A stretch of DNA of 64,000 nt, from the NCBI GenBank assembly GCA_944989445.1, contig CALYLW010000744.1, positions 124,001 to 188,000 of the forward strand, given 5' to 3'. This document shows, piece after piece, positions 59,201 to 64,000 of this stretch. The position numbers were made by a program, and so were the translations under genes. The stretch is from Ampullaceana balthica (lineage: Eukaryota > Mollusca > Gastropoda > Lymnaeidae). The first letter of the stretch is position 1; every line of letters begins with the position of its first letter. A model generated the notes under the pieces. The model was not told where the DNA came from and did not search any database. It saw only the letters and a list, made by a program, of their open reading frames with translations.

Positions 59201-60088
59201 AAACTAAGAGTTAGGACTCACAGGATCAAAGACTGGCATTGTCAAACTAAGAGTTAGGACTCACAGGATCAAAGACTGGCATTGTCAAACTAAGAGTTAG
59301 GACTCACAGGATCAAAGACTGGCATTGTCAAACTAAGAGTTAGGACTCACAGGATCAAAGACTGGCATTGTCAAACTAAGAGTTAGGACTCACAGGATCA
59401 AAGACTGGCATTGTCAAACTAAGAGTTAGGACTCACAGGATCAAAGACTGGCATTGTCAAACTAAGAGTGAGAACTCACAGGATCAAAGACTGGCATTGT
59501 CAAACTAAGAGTTAGGACTCACAGGATCAAAGACTGGCATTGTCAAACTAAGAGTTAGAACTCACAGGATCAAAGACTGGCATTGTCAAACTAAGAGTTA
59601 GGACTCACAGGATCAAAGACTGGCATTGTCAAACTAAGAGTTAGAACTCACAGGATCAAAGACTGGCATTGTCAAACTAAGAGTTAGGACTCACAGGATC
59701 AAAGACTGGCATTGTCAAACTAAGAGTTAGGACTCACAGGATCAAAGACTGGCATTGTCAAACTAAGAGTGAGAACTCACAGGATCAAAGACTGGCATTG
59801 TAAAACTAAGAGTTAGGACTCACAGGATCAAAGATTGGCATTGTAAAACTAAGAGTTAGGACTCACAGGATCAAAGACTGGCATTGTCAAACTAAGAGTT
59901 AGGACTCACAGGATCAAAGACTGGCATTGTCAAACTAAGAGTTAGGACTCACAGGATCAAAGACTGGCATTGTCAAACTAAGAGTTAGGACTCACAGGAT
60001 CAAAGACTGGCATTGTAAAAGGTGCAGGCTTTTGTTTCTGGAAAAATTCTTCTGGTGTCTTGAAGGGGATCTCAAGGTTCAAAGCAAA
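35233..60088 (-). CDS. PNKP: Polynucleotide kinase 3'-phosphatase, 3' part (kinase domain)
   Basis: Bifunctional DNA-end repair enzyme of the nucleus and mitochondria: 5'-kinase plus 3'-phosphatase acting in single- and double-strand break repair. Eight minus-strand exons join in frame, 209 residues: 59996-60088, 56778-56843, 54323-54350, 53235-53296, 43432-43538, 41431-41518, 41219-41280, 35233-35356. In order they give FALNLEIPFKTPEEFF (end of phosphatase region), VVVLVGFPASGKS (Walker A, split across the third and fourth exons), VVNRDTLGTWQKC with the catalytic Asp, VVVDNTN, YIECAKKFKVPCRCFVF, CRHNEK/FRQITEESH and the C-terminal EPSMIEGFSEIVQVNF. The remaining length and motif order match animal PNKP. 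FHA domain and most of the phosphatase lie beyond 64000. All introns are GT-AG except that after 43432, which needs a GC donor (GCAAGT). Introns reach 9.7 kb and are packed with repeats. Every exon junction keeps phase, so the gene looks intact here. Confidence 0.93.
35560..35650. repeat. 23-bp tandem repeat
   Basis: Four copies of a 23-bp unit with GTCACAGTCACAATGTGCAG. Upstream, 35375-35545 contains a related longer duplication (ACACAAGT-AATGACAAG, GATAATTAGATATGTGTGT). Confidence 0.88.
35687..36310 (-). pseudogene. CR1/Jockey-like LINE 3' fragment (copy B)
   Basis: The 3' 620 bp of the same LINE as copy A, same strand, high identity: GATAA-type tail, ATAGAAGGAGCGTCTG on the minus strand, then the C-terminal coding region (FALVRPVIEYA-type segment, broken by frameshifts) up to the HVTEVIKK codons. 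5'-truncated. It lies in the last PNKP intron in the gene's own orientation. Confidence 0.88.
36332..36639 (+). repeat. 5' LTR
   Basis: 308 bp, TG...CA ends, containing ATATATATGTATATTAAAGT as a plausible TATA/polyA-rich core. Nearly identical to the 3' LTR. Confidence 0.92.
37479..39323 (+). CDS. gag: Gag polyprotein of the LTR element, with C-terminal KH-like segment
   Basis: Retroelement structural protein that would package element RNA. The frame opens with ATG at 37479 (614 residues); the ATG at 37512 (AACATGG, residue 12) has the better context and starts MDHYKEF. Residues about 28-125 are a charged coiled coil of EEKARIAEEKE-type repeats. About 150-330 is the capsid-like region (YDSQKEKMDVYLDYFESIM, LTGEAFEAY). 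Residues 354-367 are a CX2CX4HX4C zinc knuckle (CWYCNKPGHMAKQC). About 405-485 holds four 20-residue Arg/Tyr/Asn-rich repeats (WREKYNHNSRHRDYDQDRQ). Residues 538-600 (SSELGRTIG ... IELSGSKNDISKAKQFI) read like a KH RNA-binding domain, but the GXXG loop is not conserved. No protease follows. Uninterrupted frame and near-identical LTRs suggest a young copy. Confidence 0.88.
   Translation: MLDSYYSIKQNMDHYKEFTAIAKEIGLKGKEMRDFIEEKVAEEKENQRIAEEKEQRRKAEEEEKARIAEEKARIAEEKEQRRKAEEKENQREAEEKARIAEEKEMQKLISERELEKMKQDTLKLQIELGSRGHNPGDETNRRSAPRDTIKVRKYDSQKEKMDVYLDYFESIMAMKGYNEEDWSAQLMTQLTGEAFEAYNSIAKEDKSIYKNVKKALLCHFGKSENDYRREFHEMRIKMDKDPQIIVHEAQVKLTKWLELTAIDTSNPKAIIDMVLIDKFLENATPTLFTYLTDKKVRTQAELTNALRTFKDSHPNVEMDKRQDIFAAIQIKSQEKRQGMRNQSLPNQGNRQTICWYCNKPGHMAKQCYHNKGNPYRVSPNDSSIRKKTEERSRQGHFENKGRQAWKEKYNHNSKHRDYDQDRQLWREKYNHNSRHRDYDQDRQSWREINNHNSINRDYNQSRRSWRGKYNFDSRKRNYDQQWRKNENQDMNDRKIIKLNRAQTETSDILATIKNQVYDKRNEDHSSRERDGTSESETICVKSSELGRTIGCVLSQIKNFTDRDNIFQIKVSDSDSSVPNSIELSGSKNDISKAKQFIQDAGIDIMNEHNRSHGW
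39416..39523 (+). pseudogene. RNase H C-terminal relic of pol
   Basis: One frame reads LLADYKFDIKPVKGKDNVVA then DILSRM, the conserved end of the Ty3/gypsy RNase H domain, and stops at 39521-39523. An in-frame stop precedes it. The gap between gag (39323) and here shows that protease, RT and most of RNase H were removed; integrase, which should follow, is missing too. Downstream 39524-39960 is filled with short internal repeats (GAGACTGT and GCAGTTCTACAGATTTTTTC units). Confidence 0.8.
40085..40391 (+). repeat. 3' LTR
   Basis: 307 bp, matching the 5' LTR, preceded by a polypurine tract at 40069-40084 and followed by the GTTTG duplication. Confidence 0.92.
40407..41048 (+). mobile_element. 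Helitron, nonautonomous, 642 bp
   Basis: Starts TCTATAATAATAAATA after host A at 40406. Ends with a perfect hairpin CCCGTCTTTGGACGGG, then CTTTGTTG and CTAG (41045-41048) before host T. Insertion between A and T is the Helitron rule. It lies 15 bp past the LTR element. The interior includes imperfect repeats of GGTCTCTGGACAGACCGTGG (about 40725-40920). Confidence 0.82.
41815..42540. repeat. 30-bp tandem repeat grown from a hAT terminus
   Basis: About 24 copies of CAGCCTCTAACTTAGGGGTG plus GCCAAACTTA. The last copy runs straight into the element at 42541, whose terminus is TAGGGGTAGCCAAACTTTTT. Each unit therefore contains the target-site octamer and the first 15 or so bases of the transposon. 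A period of 30 opens frames on both strands; these are not genes. Confidence 0.95.
42541..43376. mobile_element. hAT-type element in PNKP intron
   Basis: Left terminus TAGGGGTAGCCAAACTTTTT, right terminus reading CATTGGTGTCCGAATTC on the other strand; octamers CTCTAACT (42533) and CTCTAATT (43377) match at seven of eight positions. A similar terminus, CAGGGGCGTCCAAACTTTTT, recurs at 47971. A 24-bp repeat (ATTTTCTATCTGATGTCATC) occupies 42960-43115. No transposase recognised. Confidence 0.72.
43511..43800. repeat. 59-bp tandem repeat covering a PNKP intron-exon boundary
   Basis: Nearly five copies of a 59-bp unit that, read on the minus strand, contains polypyrimidine-poor intron end TTACAACAG and then the first 29 nt of the 43432-43538 exon (GACACTCTGGGGACCTG...). 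Only the copy contiguous with the rest of the exon is productive; the others have ACCTGTCAAAAG in place of ACCTGGCAAAAG. Confidence 0.93.
43801..44164. other. Unassigned PNKP intron sequence
   Basis: Unique sequence with two small duplications (TGCAAAATATGACCAGACAC and TGCAAAATGTGACTAGACAC; CATGAACA-GTGAAATTGAACA). No gene. Confidence 0.6.
44165..44620. repeat. 39-bp tandem repeat
   Basis: About 12 copies of CACTGGCAGTCACTTAAGTG plus TGAAATACTGCATAAATGT, some one base shorter. Confidence 0.95.
44706..45112 (-). pseudogene. Non-LTR retrotransposon C-terminal fragment in an array
   Basis: Minus-strand frame 45102-44746 reads FRLRTGHNKLRQHMFRKLRI, then CPCGIAAENAEHVLQNCPLY, the terminal zinc-binding-like region (C-C-H-C) of RNase H-bearing non-LTR elements. 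The 3' tail is (GAA)n. TCATCACTTTCT flanks both sides, consistent with insertion into the 33-bp array. 5'-truncated. Confidence 0.78.
45113..46955. repeat. 33-bp tandem repeat, about 56 copies
   Basis: Unit ACTTTCTAATAAGGACCACT plus ACAGACAATCATC. Two variants, TCTAATAAGG and TCCAGTAAGG, are mixed in short blocks. Located in the longest PNKP intron. Confidence 0.97.
47030..47850. repeat. 23-bp tandem repeat, about 35 copies
   Basis: Unit TAAATGTAAAGTGGTGTTAA plus ACC, with AGAGGTG, ACACAAATG and ACTCAAATG variants. A 230-bp stretch of variants appears twice (47150-47290, 47390-47530), suggesting a block duplication. Confidence 0.96.
47971..48185. mobile_element. hAT end fragment
   Basis: CAGGGGCGTCCAAACTTTTTG followed by CATGGTGGCCATATTTT resembles the left end of the element at 42541. 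The copy is cut by the next element. Confidence 0.6.
48186..48720. mobile_element. hAT element fragment, copy of 33472-34345
   Basis: GGCCTGTCAATGGGTACCCG and the following 280 bp are co-linear with the element at 33472, including GAGATTACCCGGGTAG and GTGAAATACATTTAAGGAGA. It then runs into sequence absent from the other copy. The right terminus is not identified. Confidence 0.75.
48790..50165 (+). pseudogene. CR1/Jockey-like LINE (copy C), RT region nearly open
   Basis: Same LINE as copies A and B, opposite strand. A 391-codon frame (48796-49971) covers linker and reverse transcriptase: GPDDLPARLLKEL, NYRPVSLTS, QHGFRKNRS, LLDFSKAFDKVHH, GVLQGTVLGPLLF, RLFADDCIIY (FADD motif). A single TGA at 49969-49971 sits where copy A has Trp; the frame then continues (49975-50163: CQLLRVTKKKK, YLGVIINEKLSWKPHV). 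Endonuclease and 3' C-terminal region are both missing, so it cannot move by itself. The 3' junction meets a reverse-complement piece of the interspersed repeat (50165-50330). Confidence 0.9.
50331..50549. other. Unassigned sequence with a short TATCAGTGTCAGATG repeat
   Basis: AT-rich intron sequence ending in about five copies of a 15- to 18-bp unit GATGTATCAGTGTCAGAT (50465-50549), continuing past the SINE at 50835. Confidence 0.7.
50550..50834 (-). mobile_element. tRNA-derived SINE, copy 1
   Basis: On the minus strand it starts GGGACGCGGTGGTCGAGTGG and has a tRNA-like head with A box (TGGTCGAGTGG) and B box (GGTTCGAATCC), an unrelated GC-rich body, and a 3' tail with GGACGCAACTATCTTCTGC and ATAGAAGGAGCGTCTG then GATAA repeats. 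Flanks are both GATGTATCAGTGTCAGAT, which also is the local repeat. It matches copy 2 at about 97% by eye. The head is not a working tRNA: the acceptor stem does not close. Confidence 0.9.
50990..51134. repeat. 30-bp tandem repeat, left block
   Basis: About five copies of GTGTGACTGCTAGTGTGTGT plus TTTATAGTAT, continuing at 52211 after a hAT insertion. Confidence 0.95.
51135..52210. mobile_element. hAT element inserted in the 30-bp array
   Basis: Termini TAGGGGTCTACCGATAT and, reading inward from 52210, TAGGGGTCAACCGATAT. Octamers GTTTTATA flank it exactly (51127-51134, 52211-52218). Subterminal CGATATCGG/CGGTATCGG repeats are typical of this hAT group. The right end, ending ATCGGTAGACCCCTAA, is present three times (about 51885-51935, 51995-52065, 52130-52210), spaced by about 130 bp. 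The frame at 51539-51820 is unidentified. Confidence 0.87.
52211..52500. repeat. 30-bp tandem repeat, right block
   Basis: About ten nearly perfect copies of the 30-bp unit. Confidence 0.96.
52697..52978 (+). mobile_element. tRNA-derived SINE, copy 2
   Basis: Same SINE as copy 1 in the opposite orientation: GGGACGCGGTGGTCGAGTGG head, GGTTCGAATCC B box, shared ATAGAAGGAGCGTCTG tail and GATAAGA end. No clear target duplication. Followed by short repeats of GTCATACAAATACATATATG (52990-53115). Confidence 0.9.
53345..54255. repeat. 56-bp tandem repeat, about 16 copies
   Basis: Unit GTTAATGTTCATGTCATTCC followed by CAACCAATTGTTCTATTCAT and TGGCTAGCCATGTAGG. It fills most of the intron between the PNKP exons at 54323-54350 and 53235-53296. 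Confidence 0.96.
54409..54630. mobile_element. GGGGCCGTCCATAAA-type MITE (copy 4)
   Basis: Left end GGGGCCGTCCATAAAGTACG and right end GTGACATACTTTATGGACGG are inverted repeats resembling the element at 9959, but with GTACGTTAC instead of TGACGTCAC. It lies 58 bp upstream of the acceptor of the 28-nt PNKP exon. Confidence 0.75.
54690..55085. repeat. 83- to 86-bp tandem repeat
   Basis: About 4.5 copies of a unit with AAGATTAGATTACAACCAAC, AGGACAAGAACAGATGACCT and CAAGTCATCATGTGTCAAAT. The second half of the unit became the 47-bp array that follows. Confidence 0.94.
55086..56745. repeat. 47-bp tandem repeat, about 35 copies
   Basis: Unit AAGAACAGATGACCTCAAGT plus CATCAAAATGTGTCAAATGT and TGAGTTA. 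Each copy contains the inverted repeat GATGAC-CTCAA-GTCATC. Variant copies with GTAGATGTTG cluster (55550-55670, 55870-55990), suggesting block duplication. The array ends about 30 bp from the donor of the PNKP exon at 56778-56843. Confidence 0.96.
56978..60014. repeat. 43-bp tandem repeat carrying a PNKP exon end and donor
   Basis: About 70 copies of a 43-bp unit. On the minus strand each reads ACAATGCCAGTCTTTGATCC, T, then GTGAGTCC or GTGAGTTC: the last 25 nt or so of the 59996-60088 exon and its splice donor. The first copy is the real exon end. Variants GTGAGAACTCAC and GTTAGGACTCAC alternate along the array. It fills 3.0 kb of a 3.15-kb intron. Confidence 0.97.
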
Positions 60089-60114
60089 CTGAACAAAAGG
60101 AAATATTCAATATA

Positions 60115-60284
60115 ACATCTCAAAAATGTCAGAATATAAACTATAAACATTAAACAAATAAATAGTTCAAAACTGTCAGAATATACACTACAAACATTAA
60201 ACAAATAAATAGCTCAAAACTGTCAGAATATACACTACAAACATTAAACAAATAAATAGCTCAAAACTGTTAGAATATACACTA
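60115..60284. repeat. 47-bp tandem repeat
   Basis: About 3.6 copies of a unit with ACATTAAACAAATAAATAGC and TCAGAATATACACTACAA, interrupted by the SINE at 60285 and resuming at 60507-60535. Confidence 0.9.
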
Positions 60285-60506
60285 GTAAGTAAGTCCCATA
60301 ACCCGAAGGTCGTAGGGGATCCCTAATGTTTCCATTAGAGCTTACTCGGGGCTTGTTTATACCTGGTGGGTGCCCCAATTCCCTTCCAGGGGTCAGCGGA
60401 TGAATTTCTTAGCGTATCATTCATATTGTGGCTTTGCGTGGACTCGATCCCACGCCCCTCAGCTTTGTGAGGCGAGCACACTACTGACTTCGCTACCCAG
60501 CCGCTC
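60285..60506 (-). mobile_element. tRNA-derived SINE of a second family
   Basis: A 222-bp insertion flanked by perfect 13-bp duplications AGAATATACACTA (60272-60284, 60507-60519). On the minus strand it begins GAGCGGCTGGGTAGCGAAGT and has a tRNA-like head with B box GGATCGAGTCC, and ends ACTTACTTAC. It shares no tail with the SINEs at 50550 and 52697. Confidence 0.87.
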
Positions 60507-60534
60507 AGAATATACACTACAAACATTAAACAAA

Positions 60535-63500
60535 TGCCATATGACAACAATACAACCACATGGCCACAGTACAACCACATGGCCATATGACAACAGAACA
60601 ACCAATTGGCTATATGACAACTGTATAAGTACTTGGCCATATGACGACAGTATAAGTACTTGGCCATATCAGAACAGTACAACCACTTGGCCATAAGACA
60701 ACAGTATAAGTACTTGGCCATATGACAACAGTACAACAACTTGGCCATATGACAACAGTATACGTACTTGGCCATATGACAACAGTATAAGTACTTGGCC
60801 ATATGACAACAGTATAAGTACTTGGCCATATGACAACAGTATAAGTACTTGGCCATATGACAAAAGAACAAGCACTTGGCCATATGACAACAGTATAAGT
60901 ACTTGGCCATATGACAACAGTACAACCACTTGGCCATATGACAACAGTATAAGAACTTGGCCATATGACAACAGTATAAGTACTTGGCCATATGACAACA
61001 GAACAAGCACTTGGCCATATGACAACAGTATAAGTACTTGGCCATATGACAACAGTACAACCACTTAGCCATAAGACAACAGTATAAGTACTTGGCCATA
61101 TGACAACAGTATAAGTACTTGGCCATATGATAACAGTACAACCACTTGGCCATAAGACAACAGTATAAGTACTTGGCCATATGACAACAGTATAAGTACT
61201 TGGCCATATGACAACAGTACAACCACTTGGCCATATGACAACAGTATAAGAACTTGGCCATATGACAACAGTATAAGTACTTGGCCATATGACAACAGAA
61301 CAAGCACTTGGCCATAAGACAACAGTATAAGTACTTGGCCATATGACAACAGTATAAGTACTTGGCCATATGACAACAGTACAACCACTTAGCCATAAGA
61401 CAACAGTATAAGTACTTGGCCATATGACAACAGTACAACCACTTGGCCATAAGACAACAGTATAAGTACTTGGCCATATGACAAAAGTACAACCACTTGG
61501 CCATGTGACAACAGTATACATACTTGGCCATATGACAACACTATAAGTACTTGGCCATATGACAACAGTATAAGTACTTGACCATATGACAACAGAACAA
61601 GCACTTGGCCATATGACAACAGTATAAGTACTTGGCCATATGACAACAGTATAAGTACTTGGCCATATGAGAACAGTACAACCACTTGGCCATAAGACAA
61701 CAGTATAAGTACTTGGCTATATGACAACAGTACAACCACTTGGCCATATGACAACAGTATAAGTACTTGGCCATATGAGAACAGTACAACCACTTGGCCA
61801 TAAGACAACAGTATAAGTACTTGGCCATATGACAACAGTACAACCACTTGGCCATATGACAACAGTATAGGTACTTGGCCATATGACAACAGTACAAGTA
61901 CTTGGCCATATGACAACAGTACAACCACTTGGCCATATGACAACAGTATAAGAACTTGGCCATATGACAACAGTATAAGTACTTGGCCATATGACAACAG
62001 TACAACCACTTAGCCATAAGACAACAGTGTAAGTACTTGGCCATATGACAACAGTATAAGTACTTGGCCATATGACAACAGTATACGTACTTGGCCATAT
62101 GACAACACTATAAGTACTTGGCCATATGACAACAGTATAAGTACTTGGCCATATGACAACAGAACAAGCACTTGGCCATATGACAACAGTACAACCACTT
62201 GGCCATAAGACAACAGTATAAGTACTTGGCCATATGACAACAGTACAACCACTTGGCCATATGACAACTATATACGTTCTTGGCCATATGAGAACAGTAC
62301 AACCACTTGGCCATAAGACAACAGTATAAGTACTTGGCCATATGACAACAGTACAACCACTTGGCCATATGACAACAGTATAGGTACTTGGCCATATGAC
62401 AACAGTATAAGTACTTGGCCATATGACAACAGAACAAGCACTTGGTCATATGACAACAGTACAAGTACTTGGCCATATGACAACAGTACAACCACTTGGC
62501 CATATGACAACAGTATAAGAACTTGGCCATATGACAACAGTATACGTACTTGGCCATATGACAACAGTATAACCACTTAGCCATAAGACAACAGTATAAG
62601 TACTTGGCCATATGACAACAGTACAACCACTTGGCCATAAGACAACAGTATAATTACTTGGCCATATGACAACAGTGTAAGTACTTGGCCATATGACAAC
62701 AGTATAGGTACTTGGCCATATGACAACAGTATAAGTACTTGGCCATATGACAACAGAACAAGCACTTGGCCATATGACAACAGTACAAGTACTTGGCCAT
62801 ATGACAACAGTACAACCACTTGGCCATATGACAACAGTACAACCACTTGGCCATAAGACAACAGTATAAGTACTTGGCCATACGACAACAGTACAACCAC
62901 TTGGCCATATGACAACAGTATAGGTACTTGGCGGTATGACAACAGTATAAGTACTTGGCCATATGACAACAGAACAAGCACTTGGCCATATGACAACAGT
63001 ACAAGTACTAGGCCATATGACAACAGTACAACCACTTGGCCATATGACAACAGTATAAGAACTTGGCCATATGACAACAGTATACGTACTTGGCCATATG
63101 ACAACAGTATAACCACTTGGCCATAAGACAACAGTATAAGTACTTGGCCATATGACAACAGTATAAGTACTTGGCCATATGACAACAGTATAATTACTTG
63201 GCCATAAGACAACAGTATAAGTACTTGGCCATATGACAACAGTATAATTACTTGGCCATATGACAACAGGGTAAGTACTTGGCCATATGACAACAGTATA
63301 CGTACTTGGCCATATTACAACAGTATAGGTACTTGGCCATATGACAACAGAACAAGCACTTGGCCATATGACAACAGTACAAGTACTTGGCCATATGACA
63401 ACAGTATAAGAACTTGGCCATATGATAACAGTATACATACTTGGCCATATGACAACAGTACAACCACTTAGCCATAAGACAACAGTATAAGTACTTGGCC

Positions 63501-64000
63501 ATATGACAACAGTATAAATACTTGGCCATATGACAACAGTACAACCACGTGGCCATATGACAACAGTATAAGTACTTGGCCATTTGACAACACTATAATT
63601 ACTTGGCCATATGACAACAGTACAACCACTTGGCCATAAGACAACAGTATAAGTACTTGGCCATATGACAACAGTACAACCACTTGGCCATAAGACAACA
63701 GTATAAGTACTTGGCCATATGACAAAAGAACAAGCACTTGGCCATATGACAACAGTACAACCACTTGGCCATATGACAACAGTACAACCACTTGGCCATA
63801 TGACAACAGTATAAGAACTTGGCCATATGACAACAGTATAAGTACTTGGCCATATGACAACAGTATAAGTACTTGGCCATATGACAACAGTATAAGTACT
63901 TGGCCATATGACAACAGTACAACCACTTAGCCATAAGACAACAGTATAAGTACTTGGCCATATGACAACAGTACAACCACTTGGCCATAAGACAACAGTA
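60535..64000. repeat. 27-bp tandem repeat running off the window
   Basis: About 128 copies of ACTTGGCCATATGACAACAG plus TATAAGT, with TACAACC, AACAAGC, TACAAGT and ATAAGAC variants in recurrent combinations. The period of 27 leaves long frames open on the minus strand (MAKYLYCCH and TVVIWPSTY repeats). It lies in a PNKP intron, upstream of the exon at 59996-60088. Its far edge is not seen. Confidence 0.97.

Noticed and set aside
60335..63988. Long minus-strand frames (MAKYLYCCH, TVVIWPSTY, QVLILLSYG)
   Set aside because: All three minus-strand frames of the same 27-bp array are open; none shows coding bias, and the array sits in a PNKP intron.

Overview
This is animal nuclear DNA. Two host genes with short exons and long GT-AG introns sit in a landscape of transposable elements and minisatellites. 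The elements (CR1/Jockey-like and RTE LINEs, tRNA-derived SINEs, Helitrons, ZMYM1-type hATs, a Ty3/gypsy-like LTR element) and both host proteins are metazoan. A lophotrochozoan, probably a mollusc, is my inference; nothing in the window proves it. There is no prokaryotic-type operon, no CRISPR array and no rRNA or free-standing tRNA gene. By rough count a third of the window is tandem repeat.

Layout. 1-25.7 kb holds no host gene that I can see: short arrays, a broken CR1/Jockey-like LINE (6.1-8.4 kb), a Harbinger-like element with a second element nested in it (9.96-11.74 kb), then about 11.4 kb of nested insertions (12.2-23.6 kb) bounded by inverted ends. The nested block contains three head-to-tail Helitrons, an RTE fragment with a perfect 15-bp target duplication, three decayed ZMYM1-like hAT segments and a 33-bp array of about 42 copies. 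A 1.4-kb compound array (24.3-25.7 kb) lies directly upstream of the first gene.

Host gene 1 (+ strand, 26028-30877) is a four-exon secreted/ER cyclophilin (PPIase B type) of 204 residues, with a pogo/Tigger-like element and a 57-bp array in intron 3. Host gene 2 (- strand, 60088 down to 35233, 5' part beyond the window) is the 3' part of PNKP, polynucleotide kinase 3'-phosphatase: eight exons of 28-124 nt that join in frame into the end of the phosphatase region and the whole kinase domain. The two genes converge on a 4.3-kb spacer holding a Helitron and a 28-bp array split by a hAT.

PNKP introns carry most of the insertions: a Ty3/gypsy-like LTR element with an intact gag but deleted pol (36.3-40.4 kb), a Helitron beside it, hATs, two LINE pieces, SINEs and at least ten minisatellites. 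Most notable, two arrays were seeded on PNKP splice sites. A 43-bp array of about 70 copies repeats the last bases of one exon with its GTGAGT donor, and a 59-bp array repeats an acceptor with the first 29 nt of the next exon. Two other arrays (1965-2800 and 41815-42540) were built from transposon terminal inverted repeats. The LTR element's Gag ends in what looks like a degenerate KH RNA-binding domain, and two SINEs share their 3' tail with the resident LINE.
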